Positions 42,313 to 54,202 of a stretch of 64,000 bases of DNA are shown piece by piece. Every line of letters starts with the position of its first letter. Position 1 is the first letter of the stretch. The stretch spans positions 844,238-908,237 of the forward strand of contig CAJNDS010000091.1 in the NCBI GenBank assembly GCA_905221605.1, read 5' to 3'. The position numbers and the translations under genes are program-made. Source of the DNA: Symbiodinium natans. Lineage: Eukaryota > Sar > Dinophyceae > Suessiales > Symbiodiniaceae. Under the pieces are notes generated by a model, which saw only the letters and a program-made list of their open reading frames with translations, did no database searches and was not told the DNA's origin.

Positions 42313-42929
42313 TCAGGTAGCCCTAAACCCTAAACCCTAAACCCTAAACCCGAAACCCTAAACCCTAAACCCTAAACCCTAAACCCTAAACCCTAAACCC
42401 CAAACCCAAATGCGAGGGTTAAATCCTATAAACCCAAACCCGAAACCCTAAACCCTTAATTCTTAGACCCTGCGACCCGAAAACCCTGAAACCCTCTTTC
42501 GGTGGAAGCATCCGCCTTTACATGGACTCGCCGAAGCTGGAAGCAAGTAACTTCTTCTAGCGGAGTTGGGGGGGGGGGGGGTCCAAATCCAACTGCCCTG
42601 ATCCCAAGACCTAAGCCCTAAACGCGACCTGGAGGTTATTGATTGTTTAAACGTAGGGTTGTATGTACCCCAGAAAGGGGGATAACCATAGTTACTCTGC
42701 TGATAGCCCTAGATATAAGTACCCATGAACCTAGAAGTACCACCCTGAACCTAAACTCTCTCCAAACTCCCCCCCCCCCCCTTTGCTTGGGGACGATATG
42801 AAGCCTAAAAGGGTTTATGGTTCATATACCTTAATAGGAATTATACTAGTCTAGGTATATGACCCCAATTTTAGGGAAAAAATTTCGCCCCCCCCCCCCC
42901 CCCCCCTTCCCTCCTCTCCCCTGGGCCAC

Positions 42930-43001
42930 CCCACGCCGCAAAAGTGCTCGAAGTCCTCGCAGCAGTCGCCGAAGTCACGGCAGCTGGCTGTGCATTGACA
43001 C
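42930..43001 (-). CDS. Somatomedin-B exon (second half of domain 2)
   Basis: After a CAG acceptor at 43,002, the minus strand encodes CQCTASCRDFGDCCEDFEHF followed by Cys. This is the C-x-C-x3-C-x5-C-C-x-D-x4-C signature of the somatomedin-B domain, a small extracellular, disulfide-rich module. The first half of the domain lies about 900 bases upstream at 43,850-43,915. The exon is followed by filler and poly-C. The protein is probably secreted or cell-surface, but no signal peptide is visible in the window. Confidence 0.65.
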
Positions 43002-43681
43002 CTGGGGTAAGGTGCAGGATTTTCTTCCTTCTCCAATAGCCAAGGAGACAAAAAGTTATGATTGTTCTTCCTAAATAAGGAAGCCCAAAAAACACAGTTC
43101 TTCTGTTGGCTGAGTAAGGCTGGTTGGGGGGTTGGGAGGTTTAAGGTCGAGGGTTGAGGGGTTGAGGGGTTGAGGGGTTGAGGGGTTGAGGGGTTGAGGG
43201 GTTGAGGGGTTGAGGGGTTGGGAGGTTGGGAGGTTGGGAGGTTGGGTGGTTGAGGTCGAGGGGTATAGGGGCTGCGTAAGGCTTCCTGAGGCTACACAAG
43301 GCTTGATCAGGAAAAAGCGTCTGCGTCCACCGCACAAACAACTGTTTACGAGCGCAGCTGTCATGAATCTCAAGCAGAAGTTGGCTTTCTGGAGCAACTT
43401 GGCCTGGGAAGTGCATGAGGTTCGCAAGGTTCAAGAATAGCCGGGTGACTGTCCGAGCAATTGCAAGAGCACTCAAATGCCCCAAGCAGGGCCCCCTGTA
43501 CTACGATTTGGCAGCACCAAATGGCTGCTCCTCACTACGAGCATGTAGAGGGAATGACTGTGGTGAGGCCAAGACTGACACAAACCTAAATCTTAAATCC
43601 TAATCCCTAGAAGCCCTAAACCCTGGCCCCCCAAGGCCGATCCCTCTAAACAATGATAGGATGAACGGTTCAACATTACCA

Positions 43682-43755
43682 CCCTAAACCCTAAACCCTA
43701 AACCCTAAACCCTAAACCCTAAACCCTAAACCCTAAACCCTAAACCCTAAACCCT
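43682..43755. repeat. Interstitial CCCTAAA array inside a somatomedin-B intron
   Basis: About ten uninterrupted CCCTAAA units. It lies between the two halves of one somatomedin-B domain (43,850-43,915 and 42,930-43,001), so it is inside an intron rather than at a telomere. Confidence 0.95.
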
Positions 43756-43849
43756 CAGTGAAAAGGCCCTGAACCCTGAACCCTAAACCCTATCCCTGAA
43801 CACTAAACAACCCAAACCCGGATCTGATGATGAACTCCGGACCAAATTT

Positions 43850-43915
43850 TCAAGTGCCCCGCGTGTGCTCCGGCTTGATAACGTTCAAGCACCCGTACTT
43901 GTTGCAGCTGCCTTC
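43850..43915 (-). CDS. Somatomedin-B exon (first half of domain 2)
   Basis: After the acceptor CAG at 43,916-43,918 the minus strand encodes EGSCNKYGCLNVIKPEHTRG. C-x4-C with Tyr-Gly is the same start seen in the first half of domain 1 (46,035-46,108). The frame reaches a stop soon after, so the exon must be spliced to the CxCxxxC exon downstream. Confidence 0.55.
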   Translation of the reverse strand, partial: EGSCNKYGCLNVIKPEHTRGT

Positions 43916-45202
43916 CTGCCCACGTACTAAACCATACAAGCCCTGCTTGGGTTTGAGGGGTTCGGGGGTTGTGGTGTTTAGGGCGAGAGACTACACGAAG
44001 CTAGGAATACAAAGGGTGCATTTCTTGAGGTTAAAGGAGCCTATAAGGGAATGTAAACCCTAACGAAGGAGCTTAAGAGGGAATGTAAACCCCAACAGAA
44101 AAGAGAATATGGGCCGACTGTGGGGTCCTAGGAGAGGTGGCTGGCTGGCCTGAAGGCATAGGCTCGAGCGACGACAGGCACGGTTGACGAACAGTCCATC
44201 TAGGTGCAGGCTTCACAAGGCTAAACCCCTAAACACCTAACCCCTACACCCCTAAACCCCTAGAACCCTAAACACCTACTACACCGCTAAACCCCTAAAC
44301 GGTAACACCACCTATAGATAGACGAAGCATACGGAGGGTTTCGTGCTCAAAGTTCAAGGTCTAGGATTCAAAGAACGGGCTCAGGGATTTGGATCGCCGA
44401 TGCTTACAGAGTGCAGTTTAGCCACACACGCACACATACCCTACACCCTAAACCCTAAACCCGAGCCCCTAAACCCCTATACCCGAAGCCCTGCATCTAA
44501 GGCATGGAGGAATTCCTCACATGGAGGTTCATGGTACTTAGTAACCCAACTATAACTGTACTTATAACCCAATTATAACCCTGTTAGGGTACTTACGGGG
44601 CTTATAACTGCACTTATAACTGGGTTATAAGTCTAGACCCAGGAGTAGCCCGGAAGAGCACCCTTTTTGGTTTTAAGGGGATTATAAAGGGACCCCAACC
44701 CTAAAACAAGGTACTCCGGGTCCTAGATGTACCCTGAACCTTCAAGTACCCCACTGCCTTGGGAGTGCTTGGCTGCGCCGCAGAGTGGTCCTGCGGATCC
44801 GGCTTCTTCTCTGGGGTTTAGGGTTTAGGGTTTAGGGTTCGGGTCTAGGGTTTAGGGTGTATATTATGGGGTTTAGGGTTTATAGGGTTTAGGGTTTACG
44901 GTAGCGCTTATAGGATCCTGTACTACACCCCCCCCCCCCCACCTTGGCTTTCGAGTTTAGGCACCTCGTCCCCTTCGGGTTGTAGTAGAATTATCAGGCG
45001 AAGTGGTCTGTGATAAACCCTACACCCTGCTTAAGGCTCAAAAGCTCCGTTACGTTTAGGATCTCGAGTTGAGTGGGAATGCCCTAATTAAACCCTAAAC
45101 CTTGGAATCTTCCCCTTATACTAACAGTCCTGAATAGGTATTCTCGTACCCCCTATAACCGTCCCTATTAAGGGACTGCTAGTAAAACGGGGAACATCCC
45201 AA

Positions 45203-45326
45203 CCCTACACCCTACACCCTACACCCTACACCCTACACCCTACACCCTACACCCTAAACCCTAAACCCTAAACCCTAAACCCTAAACCCTAAACCCTAAA
45301 CCCTAAACCCTAAACCCTAAACCCTG
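45203..45326. repeat. CCCTACA-to-CCCTAAA array transition
   Basis: About seven CCCTACA units (45,203-45,250) pass directly into about eleven CCCTAAA units. A homogeneous block of one variant next to a block of another indicates local amplification of a mutated unit rather than telomerase addition. It lies within the somatomedin-B gene, just downstream of the exon at 45,361-45,407. Confidence 0.9.
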
Positions 45327-45360
45327 AACCCGACATGCTTTGGATTCGGAGCATCCTGTC

Positions 45361-45407
45361 CTTGCAGATGGCATGGTAGTCTTCGCAACAGGTCCCGTCC
45401 ATCTCAC
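45361..45407 (-). CDS. Somatomedin-B exon (second half of domain 1)
   Basis: After the acceptor CAG at 45,408-45,410 the minus strand encodes EMDGTCCEDYHAICK, the C-C-x-D-Y-x3-C end of a somatomedin-B domain. The preceding exon (46,035-46,108) supplies the beginning. The exon is only about 47 bases long. Confidence 0.55.
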
Positions 45408-46034
45408 CTGGGCGCGTGACTCGCGTGCTTCGGCTTTTACGGTTCTAGGATGGCCCCTAAAAGCCTCTGAAATTTAGGGTTTAGGGTTTAGGGTTTAGGG
45501 TTTGGGGTTTAGGGTTTAGGGTTTAGGGTTTAGGGTTTAGGGTTTATCCTGAATCTCACCCTCTTCAACCCAAATAAGGGAAAAGATGAAAAATGTTCCA
45601 AGGGCCTACCTAGGATTGAGGTCTCGGGCTTATAGGGTTTAGGGCTTGGAGTTCGGAGCTCCCTGAACCCGAAACCCTGCCGTAATCCGTAAGCTCTACA
45701 CACTGAAGCCTGCCGAGCTGAACTCCCCTTAAACCCGAAACGCATAAAACCCCAGATCCCAAAACCCTAAACGCCCACACGCCCTAAAACCCTAAACGCC
45801 CAAACGCCCTAAAACCCCTAAGCCCTGTAAGCCCTAAACGCCCTGTTAGAAGCCCTCTAAAACCTGCAAGTCCTATAAGCTCAGCCCTTTGAACCCGATA
45901 AACCCCATAAACCCTAAAACCCTAAAACCCTCAAAACCCTAAAGACACACACACACACAAAAAAAAAAAAAAAAACAACAAAACCCCTAAAAACCCTGCA
46001 TGAGCCCTAAAAGCCCTACGGCCTGAGGCTCGGG

Positions 46035-46108
46035 CACTCTTTGTTGCAGCGGCAGCTGACCTGGAGGCTGAGATCACCACAGCCATAGAGGCCGCAAGAG
46101 GCCATGTC
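46035..46108 (-). CDS. Somatomedin-B exon (first half of domain 1)
   Basis: After the acceptor GCAG at 46,109-46,112 the minus strand encodes DMASCGLYGCGDLSLQVSCR, then CNKEC. This gives C-x4-C-x7-C-x-C-x3-C, the beginning of a somatomedin-B domain. Joined with the 45,361-45,407 exon it completes the Cys pattern with six residues instead of five before the Cys-Cys pair. Confidence 0.6.
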
Positions 46109-46564
46109 CTGCAGGGCTTTTCGGGTTTAGGGTTTAGGGTTTAGGGTTCAGGGTTCAGGGTTTGTAGGGTTTAAGGGTTAGGGTTGTGCCCTTGGGTTTT
46201 GGGGACCCTACTTCAAGATCCCTAAGATAGCGAAAGGGCCATATCAGGAGTAGACTAAGGGGAATTTTAGGGTTTGTAGGGTTTGAGGTTTAGGGTTCAG
46301 GCCATGCCCTGTGGGGATTTCAGGCATTTTAGGGTTTTGGGCGTAGGGTTTGGGGTTTCGGGTTTCTTGGGCTTGTAGCGCAGGTCTTCGGGTTTCGGGT
46401 GTTACGGCCGCTTTAGGGTTCCGAAACCATCCCACAGCCGCAGAAGCACGAGATACCCACTAATTAAGCACCACCAACCGCCCCCCCCCCTCGGCGCCCC
46501 TAAACCCAGAACCCCCAAATCCCACAAAACCCCCCAAACCCCAAACTCCAAGAACCTCGAAAGC

Positions 46565-46650
46565 AAAAAACTTAACCTCGACTGCAAAGGGTGGTCCTTC
46601 TGCTTGGGCTTGACCTTGATGATGGTCTGCGGCACGCGTGGGGCTTCTTT
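46565..46650 (-). CDS. Small exon, unknown product
   Basis: The minus-strand frame reads KEAPRVPQTIIKVKPKQKDH, then PLQSR. It is upstream of the somatomedin-B exons on the same strand, so it may belong to that gene. Composition is good; no domain is recognised. Confidence 0.45.
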
Positions 46651-46888
46651 CATAAGGAATAGGTTAGGGTTGAGAGGTTTTGGGATTAAATGTCTAGGGT
46701 TTAGGGTTTGGACTGGTTTACGGTAGTTCGAGAGCCAATATTCCTGGAAAACCTCTAGAAATCCAAGGGTGCGTAGAGCAATGGTATAAAGGAACCATAC
46801 TTGGAGGTTCTTGGGTACTTGTCAGTAGGCTTATAAGGAGGAGAACGACTGTTGCAACCTCATTTGAGGGCACTTGGAACCCTTCTGA

Positions 46889-47012
46889 TACAAGTAGGGG
46901 CCCCTTTACTGTACTAACTTTACTTCAGGGAGTTACAACCTAAATAGGAAGACTTATAACCCAACTTAGGGCCTTTATAACCCTACTTATAACTAGGGGG
47001 CCCCTACTTGTA
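46889..47012. mobile_element. MITE family 1, copy
   Basis: About 124 bp with near-perfect inverted ends TACAAGTAGGGGCCCC and GGGGCCCCTACTTGTA. It is nearly identical to the 40,821 copy over its whole length. Both lie in the telomere-repeat-rich flank; I find none inside the 28.6-kb block. Confidence 0.85.
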
Positions 47013-48210
47013 AGTACCCATGAACCCTGTAGTGGCCTTGAAGTAGTGCCAGGGAAGATTGAAGGTGTGCGGGCCGAGGTAAGGGTGTAGCTTAAAGCCG
47101 TAACCCCCGAACCCAAAACCCTTACCCTAAACCCTAAACCCTACCCCCTAAACCCTAATTCCTAAGCCCCAAGCCCGAAGCCCTAAAGCTTATCCATCCT
47201 TCAAGCCCACAAGCCTTTCCCTTCACAGACCCTCACACCTTAAGACCTTCACATTGTTGCAAAAAACACTCAAACATCATTATTGTTATTACTACTACTA
47301 GTATTCATGGCCTTAAGCCCTCAACCTCAACGACACTGAAAACCCCCAAAGTCTTAAAACCTAAACCATGAACCTTACAAGCCCTAAACCGTCGATCAAG
47401 AAGGGCAACAGATCTTGAAAAGCAGCGAACCCACAACCTCAAGGCTTCTCTGAGGCCCGCCTCGTCCCAAAGCTCGGGCGGTTCTGCGGGTCTCGCCTCG
47501 GCTTTTTGGGCTCTAGGGTCCGCATTCGGGTAAAGGTTTGGAGCACTTCCCCCAACCCATACCCTAAACCCTGTAAAGCCTAAACCCTCAGCCCTATAAG
47601 CCCTAAACCCTACACCCCAAACCCTAAGCCCTATAAGACCTAAACCCCAAAGCCTAAGCCCTATAAGCCCTCAACCCCGAACCCTAAACCCATAAACCCT
47701 AATCCCTCCTGCAGCCAGGTGGGAGTGTTTACGAAAGTATGGGACCCCTAAAATAGATCCCAGATAGTAGGATCCCCCTTATTATAAGGACCCCAAGAAG
47801 GTACCCTTAACCCTAAACCCCAAACCCTAAACCCCTAAACCCCTAAAAGAAAGGACCCCAACAAGGTACCCCCTACTTTCGGAAACTCCCACATGAGGCG
47901 GCGGCTGCAGCCAGAGGAGGATGCTCCGGCGGCCTCTTCAGGCTTTTTGGGAGCCCTGAACCCGAATGCGTAAAGCCTTTGACCGAAAGGGCTGGTGGCT
48001 AGGGTTTAGGGTTTAGGGTTTAGAGTTTAGGGTTTAGGGTTTGGGGTTTGGGGTTTAGGGTCGAGGGTGCTGTAGTGGAGACGGGGCGGATTCGGATGTG
48101 GAAGAGGAATGAAGGTTAAGACTTTCAGGCATCAAGGCAAAAGAACCATGATCTCCTTACAAGACCCCTCTCCCCACCCGACCTCCCTGTAACCGTAACC
48201 CGAATAGTCT

Positions 48211-48313
48211 TGGTTGCCCAGCAAACATCTTGTAGTAAGGGCACCCTTTCTTTGGTTGGCTACCTTATAAGGGAACCTTGAACCAAAAACAGGGCAAAGG
48301 GTACTGGGCTACC
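48211..48313. mobile_element. MITE family 3, copy (TGGTTGCCCAG / CTGGGCTACC termini)
   Basis: Starts TGGTTGCCCAGCA and ends TACTGGGCTACC, an imperfect inverted pair. The interior has AAGGGCACCCTTTC and CCTTATAAGGGAACCTTGAA. It shares this interior with 40,611-40,711 and about 727-833. Confidence 0.65.
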
Positions 48314-48708
48314 GAGAAGTCAAAGCATGGCATCTTGCCTAAGCGTCTGCAAGGTGACGAGCACGACGAGCAACATCAGGCCTCGTGGAGCGTGCACCCC
48401 TTAAGAGCTTAGGCGGATGTAGGGGCTGAGCTTATTGTTGGCTCTTGGTAAGGTACACCTGACAAGTAGTGAGGTAAGGATTCATAAGGTGTACTTGGAG
48501 AAGCTGCGCCACACTGGGGCTTAGGGTTCTGGACGAAGCCCCTTGGCTTTCTGCAGCTTCCCGAAAGGCCTTTCTGACCCCACTGGGAGGATACTCAGGG
48601 GAATCAGGAAGGGGTTCACCTCGGCCGTCAGAAGTAGCTTGTTCAACCTCACGCTCCGAGCTCGACAAGAGCTCCGAGTCTGTCAGTCCACCAAGGCAGA
48701 TTAAGAAC

Positions 48709-48901
48709 TACTTGGAGAATTATAACCCGGAGGTTCAAGGTACTTATAACCCAATTGTAAGTGTAGCTATTACCCACTTCTAAGCCCCTTAAGTACCCTA
48801 ATAGGGTTGCAATTGGGTTATAAGTTATAAGTACACTTACAATCGGGTTATAAGCACAGTATAATTGGCATGGGTTACTACGTACCATGAACCTCCAAGT
48901 A
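48709..48901. mobile_element. MITE family 2, copy (TACTTGGAG... / ...CCTCCAAGTA termini)
   Basis: About 193 bp. The ends are TACTTGGAG (left) and CCATGAACCTCCAAGTA (right). The interior is made of repeated TTATAACCCAATTGTAAGT-like palindromic stretches. Shorter or partial relatives are at 61,186-61,267 (TACTTGGAGGTTCAGGGTAC to AACTTCCAAGTA), about 521-640, 44,519-44,640 and 59,567-59,740. No coding capacity. Confidence 0.75.
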
Positions 48902-51384
48902 TGCCCCTGTACATGGGCGTGTAACAGGCTTGACTCTCCTTGCCTCTTTGGGGTAGGGCTAGAAAGCATTTGGGTTTAGGGTTTCGGGTTTCGGGCTAGC
49001 AAACCCACGAGGTTTAGGGTGCGAGTGTGGACAAAGCGCCTTTTTGTAGCTGTTGAAAGGAGCCCCTTCCAAACAAGACACCCCCCCAAAGGAGCCCAGT
49101 TCAAAAGAACGCCACTCCCCACCGACTGCTGACCCCCCCTCTCGCCCAAACGCTAAACCCTAAACCTTAAACCTTAAACCCTAAACCCTAAACCCTAAAC
49201 CCTGAACCCTAAACCCTAAAACCCAAACTCCACGACGGATCAGCTCGGCTGAGGCATCCGCTGATTCCCGCCAGCACGGGCGTGCGACAGCTCAGCAACC
49301 CAGGTCGAGGACCTTAACACTATTCAGGGTTGAGGATTTAGGGTTGAGGGTTTCGGATTTTTGGGTTTAGGGTGTAGGATTCAGGGTTGAGGGCTTAGGA
49401 TTTAGGGTTGAGGGTTTCGGATATTGGGGGTTTAGGGTTTAGGATTCAGGGTTAAGGGCTTAGGATTTAGGGTTTAGGGATTCTGTGCCCCAATCTCTAA
49501 GGACTCTCGTCTTAGAAGTTCTGGGGCTAGAGGAACTGTAAGGGGTTTTGGGCATCTTCCCTTACTGGCCCAAAACCCACGGAAATAAAAGTTGGAAGCC
49601 CAAAAGTTGAAAAGTTGGGTTTTGAACCAGCAAGAATCCTTGGGTTGCAGGCAAAGGCTGGGATCTGCAACCCGACACAACCCCTAACTTCCGTTTGCCC
49701 GTCTTGGTGTGGGGGCTTGGGAGCTTTTCGGGTGTAGGGCTCCTCCCCCAAGAAAAGCTGTAAAACCCCAAACCCTAAACACTTGTGGAACCCAAATCGA
49801 AGCCCACACCCCAGGGACCCTTTAAAAAAAAACCTCAATCCTTTTCGACCCCAAGCTCCTGCTGTGTAGACCCAGGTCTTCCAAAACCCCGTGATTAAGG
49901 AATATACCATAACTTATACTAAAGATCATGATTATGCACTAGGGTATGTTCCTTAAATAAGGGGTTTTGCAAGATCTGGGAAGTTACCCCTAAAGAAGGG
50001 ACGCTCATTCTCAAAACTGCGCACAGGGTCGCTAGATTTTCTTGGCTTGACAAGCACAAGCCTTTGGTCACAGAGCCAAAGGCTCTGGCACATAGCGTCT
50101 AAGGACAGGGTTTAGGGTTTAGGGCTCAGGGCTCAGGGCTTCGGGTTTAGGGTTGGGCTCACAGGGTTCAAGGTTGAGGGCAAAATCCCCCAAAGCAAGC
50201 ACAGCTTCGAGCAGCTAGCTTCCTCCACGTGCCCCTCAAGGAATGTCCTTCCCCGTCAACCTTACCTCAACCTGGCGCTGCCTTTGAATCTGACGCCGGA
50301 TTGCAAAGAGCACCGGCTTAGAGACGATGTGCCTAAAATGCTAAACTCTAAACCACCCCAAAACCCCTAGACCCAGGAGTAACCTAGGAACGAAAGGGCG
50401 CCCTTTTTGGATTTAAGGGGATTGTAAGAGAACCCCAACCCAAAAAAAGGAAATAAGGGCCTACTCCGGGTCCTAAATCCCCTATAAACCCTCTAAGGTT
50501 GGCGCATGGATGAAAATCTTCTTCCGACTGCACCCTGTCCCGCAAGACCCCAACACCTGCAGCACGGGCACGGGAACAGAGTGCTCACATGGGAGTAACG
50601 CCCTCGAGTCTCGGCTACCAAGATGATGGATCCTAAACCCCCTGAACCCCATAAACTGCGTTATGCCCCTGAGCCCTTTTATTTCCGGTCCAAAAAGACA
50701 TAGTTGTTGATCTAAATTATCATCCAGTCTTACCTGCATCTCTATTATCCTATATTCCTTATCACTGATACAGGATACAATACAAACTCCCAACCTGAGC
50801 CTCTTTAGGCCTGACATCTTAGACCCGAAGCCCCATACTTCAACCCTCAGCTCAGGCGTCCAAATCTCCAGTCTTATCCCCCAAAAGCCTCCACAACTTC
50901 CCAAGAGCCCTCAAGCCACCCCCCCCCCCCCCCCCCCCGGTACTATAATCCCTAATTCAGGACTGTTAGTATAAGGGGGGAACCTTCATGCCTAACCCTA
51001 AACCCTAAACCCCAAACCCTAAACCCTAAACCCTAAGCCCTAAACCCTAAACCCTAAACCCTAAACCCTAAACTCTAAACCCCCCAAGGTCGGGTGCCTT
51101 CAGCCTCCTGGAGCCGGTGTCGGTCCAGCAGTGAGGCATCCTGTGAACTCGTGTAGGGCTTAGGGTTTAGGGTTTAGGGTTTAGGGTTTCGGGTTTAGGG
51201 TTTCGATTTAGGGCTTCTAAGAATTGGTATTCGGGTTTGGCGTTTGGGGTTTAGGGGTATAGGGTATCTGTGAACAAGTGCAGGGTAGAAGGTTCAGGGT
51301 TTTTGGGCCTTGGTATTACGGTTCAGGGTTTGGGTTTCAGCCCTCGACACATTATCGTATATCAACAGCTGCGCGTCCATCAGC

Positions 51385-51560
51385 TTGGATCCGCCACTGG
51401 AAGTCCCAGGTCGGTTTCGACCCATGATGGCGGCGTCGCAGAATCAAAGCGCGCCAGAGCATCGTGGGCTTCCCGAACTTCTGCAACCCTGCCGAAAATA
51501 CTTGGAACTCACAGGACATCCAGTTTGTTTCGTTCCTTCTTCGGAACGGCCACATCCATG
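51385..51560 (-). CDS. Probable exon, unknown product
   Basis: On the minus strand one frame reads MDVAVPKKERNKLDVL then a stop, and the same frame continues VPSIFGRVAEVREAHDALAR, FDSATPPSWVETDLGL. The sequence looks coding on both sides of the stop, so either a very short intron or a disabling substitution is present (the context CTGTGAGTT resembles a splice donor). The open plus-strand frames are Ser/Arg-rich shadows. Confidence 0.35.
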
Positions 51561-52084
51561 TTTTTGGGGATGAAACGGGAGGGTGGGGCTGGGTAAGGGT
51601 TCAGAGTTCAGGGTTCAAGGCTATAAGGGTATCCTTCCCTGCGAGTGTCAGCTCTGTCCAGGTAGGTTGACACAGAACTGACTGAAGCAACACGCTCACA
51701 CCAACAAGAGGTGGTCCTTGAAGATGTAAGCCGCAACCCAACATCTTTAACAAGCTCCCTAAACCCTAAAATGCAGGGATTCGGATGCAGGGTTCGAAGC
51801 CCAAACAGGCTTTGAGAGGGCATATATTGACTCCAAGGAACACTTCCATGGTCTACGTATGACCAAAAGAACAAGACATCCCGACACCCTACGGTACAAC
51901 CAAAAACCCTGAACCCGAAAACCTGGCACAAAAGCCCAAAACCCTACAAACTCGAGACCTGCAGCCTGACAGACCCACCAGCCCGAAATCCCTAAACCCT
52001 CCCCAGATCCAAGGCGAACCCTAAACTATAAACCCTAAACCCAAACCCCAAACCCCAAACCCTAAACCCTAAACATCCCGCCCT

Positions 52085-52180
52085 TGAAGGCCCGGATCAT
52101 CTTACAACAGCTTTGCCCCAAGTGCCCCAAGGCCTCCAAATCCGGATACCGCATGTAGCAGCCTTCCGCGCTGCGTTTCG
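52085..52180 (-). CDS. Exon-like island with Cys-Cys, unknown product
   Basis: The minus-strand frame reads SAEGCYMRYPDLEALGHLGQ, then SCCKMIRAFK. A Cys followed by a later Cys-Cys recalls, but does not match, the somatomedin-B spacing. It is flanked by CCCTAAA and TTTAGGG arrays. Confidence 0.35.
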
Positions 52181-52717
52181 GGTTTTCGAATGCTTCGACT
52201 GGTTTAGGGTTTAGGGTTTAGGGTTTAGGGTTTAATGCGGCCCATAGACCCGGTTTAGGGTTTAGGGGCGTAGCCAAAAAAACCTTGTTACAAGCGTGTG
52301 GAGGTGGCTGGCTGGTTCTTACTAGGGAATGAGGGAATGAGGTACCCTATCTAATTCCTCAAAGGGTATATGTATATATATATATATGTATATAGGGCTC
52401 TAATTCCCTCATTCCCTACGAAGAACCAGGGGGTTGGGGGCCTGAGGCGCTTTTGGTTGAGTCGAAGTCTAGTCTGGGATGCCACATGCATGCCCAGCTT
52501 CGCTCTTAAACAATTCTGCAAAATATGCTTAATTAGGGTTTACGGTTTAGGGTTTAGGGTGTAGGGTTTTCTTATACCCAAGAAGGGTAAACATACATAT
52601 CACACCATATCACACTGTCTTACCCGGATGTAGTACATGCGGAGTTGAAACCTGCGCGTGACCTGCTCAAGTCCCTCGAAAGGAATCTGCTCTTGCTCCG
52701 CTGCACGAAGCGAAACC

Positions 52718-52858
52718 ATGTCACTCTTCGACCTGCTACCCTCAGAGCATCTTCATGCACAGGGCTTATTAAGCAATCTCAAGGTTGCGGAAATGTTATG
52801 CCGCAGCTCCAAAGCATGGCTTGCGGGGCTTTGGCTCATCACCTCGATTGCATTCTGA
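52718..52858 (+). CDS. Small plus-strand ORF with weak F-box character
   Basis: The plus-strand frame MSLFDLLPSEHLHAQGLLSN, then LKVAEMLCRSSKAWLAGLW ends at a stop. The pattern 'LP...L......L.....C..W' resembles the helical F-box core that binds Skp1, but at 47 residues it is only the size of one domain and could be one exon of a larger protein. Confidence is low because no partner exon is visible. Confidence 0.3.
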   Translation: MSLFDLLPSEHLHAQGLLSNLKVAEMLCRSSKAWLAGLWLITSIAF

Positions 52859-53812
52859 CCTGCTCGCACACATCATGTTCCACTCACAACCCAATCGAAT
52901 CACAAAGAAGCCTACGGCAAACTGCAGCTGTCATGTGGCTGGGCACGGATGCAACAAATGTGACATAGCCAAGCTAGACACCCGAAAACCCTGCAACGCA
53001 AATCTCTCTCCAGGCACAAACCGCAGGAGCATGAACCCTAAGTCACACAATCACATATATTCCTGTAGCGATCTTACACCCACAACTAACCCGCTCAACC
53101 TAGAGGCCTCAAACCCTTCACTAAGCCCATCCCTAAATGCTAAAACCCTATAACCATAGTTAAAACCTAACCCCTCAACCTTAAATCCCTAAAACGGCTA
53201 GTTGAACCCTAAAGCCCTACAAACCCTATAAACCGCACTCCGGGACCCGAGCTGTTTGTTGCCGCGCTTCGAGACGGAGGTGTGGAGCAGAATCGGCGAC
53301 TTACTCTGACAGCTTTGTTGGCTCTCTATAGCTCCGGAAGAATTGGGAACTGCTATGGAGTAAGTTCCTTGCAGGCTTAGCGTTTCAGGGTCTGGGGGCT
53401 GAGGTTGGGCGACGTTGCTTCTTCACGCGCTTGGAAATGCTAAGGGCTTGAACACTACAGGTCTCACCTAAAAAGTACGAGTTGAGATGCGGCTCCGTTT
53501 TGCATGTGCTCAGCTACTGAAGCCCTGCACCACGATGCCAAAAGCCCTAAGCCTTGGCCCTTTGAGCCGCAACTTCAGCTGTCGGGAAGTCATGGGCTTC
53601 GTCCCTGCGCTTCAAATCGGGGAAAAGGTCGTCCGAGTCATAATTAGCGAGTTTACGTTAAAAGTATAAAGTGAATCACCGAACTAACTTTCCGCTTACA
53701 GGAGCTGCTCTGCTATGTTTGGATCTACATCCACCTCCCCCTGCAAAAAAAAAAGTTGGTGCAAGTACGACGTACCCTTATTCGGACCTTTGAAAACAAG
53801 AAGTGTTGACAA

Positions 53813-54202
53813 CTAGCGCGCGCCTGGGGTGCCACGCGGGGACCCCGGAACCACGACACCGTCTACCAGGATTGCACGCAAGCCCCTCGACGAGTAAGAA
53901 AGGACAAGACACGTCGTGGCCGCACTCGGCCAGCCGCTTTTACAGTTTGGCGCGTTTTTGCCACGTTGATTCTGTCGGCTGGTCAAGGGACTAGAACAGA
54001 TGCTGTGACAGGGGAGCTCGTCATCCGGCAGATTTGCAGATGGACGCTTGGATCCCCCGAAGGTTGATTCCGAACTCAGCTTCTCATCGGCATCACATCT
54101 CAGGCCAAGTTTTCTGATGTCTACGGCTCTGTCCCAGGGTGATCGGCGATTGCCGCTGTATGGTCTCAGTCGGCCGACAAATAGGAATAGATCGCACGGC
54201 AC
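53813..54202 (-). CDS. Possible ORF downstream of the coiled-coil gene
   Basis: A minus-strand frame of 129 residues with middling composition (DIRKLGLRCDADEKLSSEST, then PSANLPDDELPCHSIC). It follows the coiled-coil frame on the same strand after about 225 bases and may be its spliced 3' exon. No domain is recognised. Confidence 0.25.
   Translation of the reverse strand: MPCDLFLFVGRLRPYSGNRRSPWDRAVDIRKLGLRCDADEKLSSESTFGGSKRPSANLPDDELPCHSICSSPLTSRQNQRGKNAPNCKSGWPSAATTCLVLSYSSRGLRAILVDGVVVPGSPRGTPGAR

Larger units (their letters stand above)
47013..51380. repeat. Right flank, part 2: telomere-like arrays with no confident exon
   Basis: CCCTAAA or TTTAGGG arrays lie at about 47,120-47,160, 47,570-47,700, 48,000-48,060, 49,150-49,220, 49,330-49,475, 51,000-51,080 and 51,160-51,210. 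Open minus-strand frames near 48,432-48,668 and 49,527-49,910 are mediocre and overlap repeats. Islands at 47,400-47,520 and 49,230-49,310 could hold small exons, but I see no decisive motif. Confidence 0.6.
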
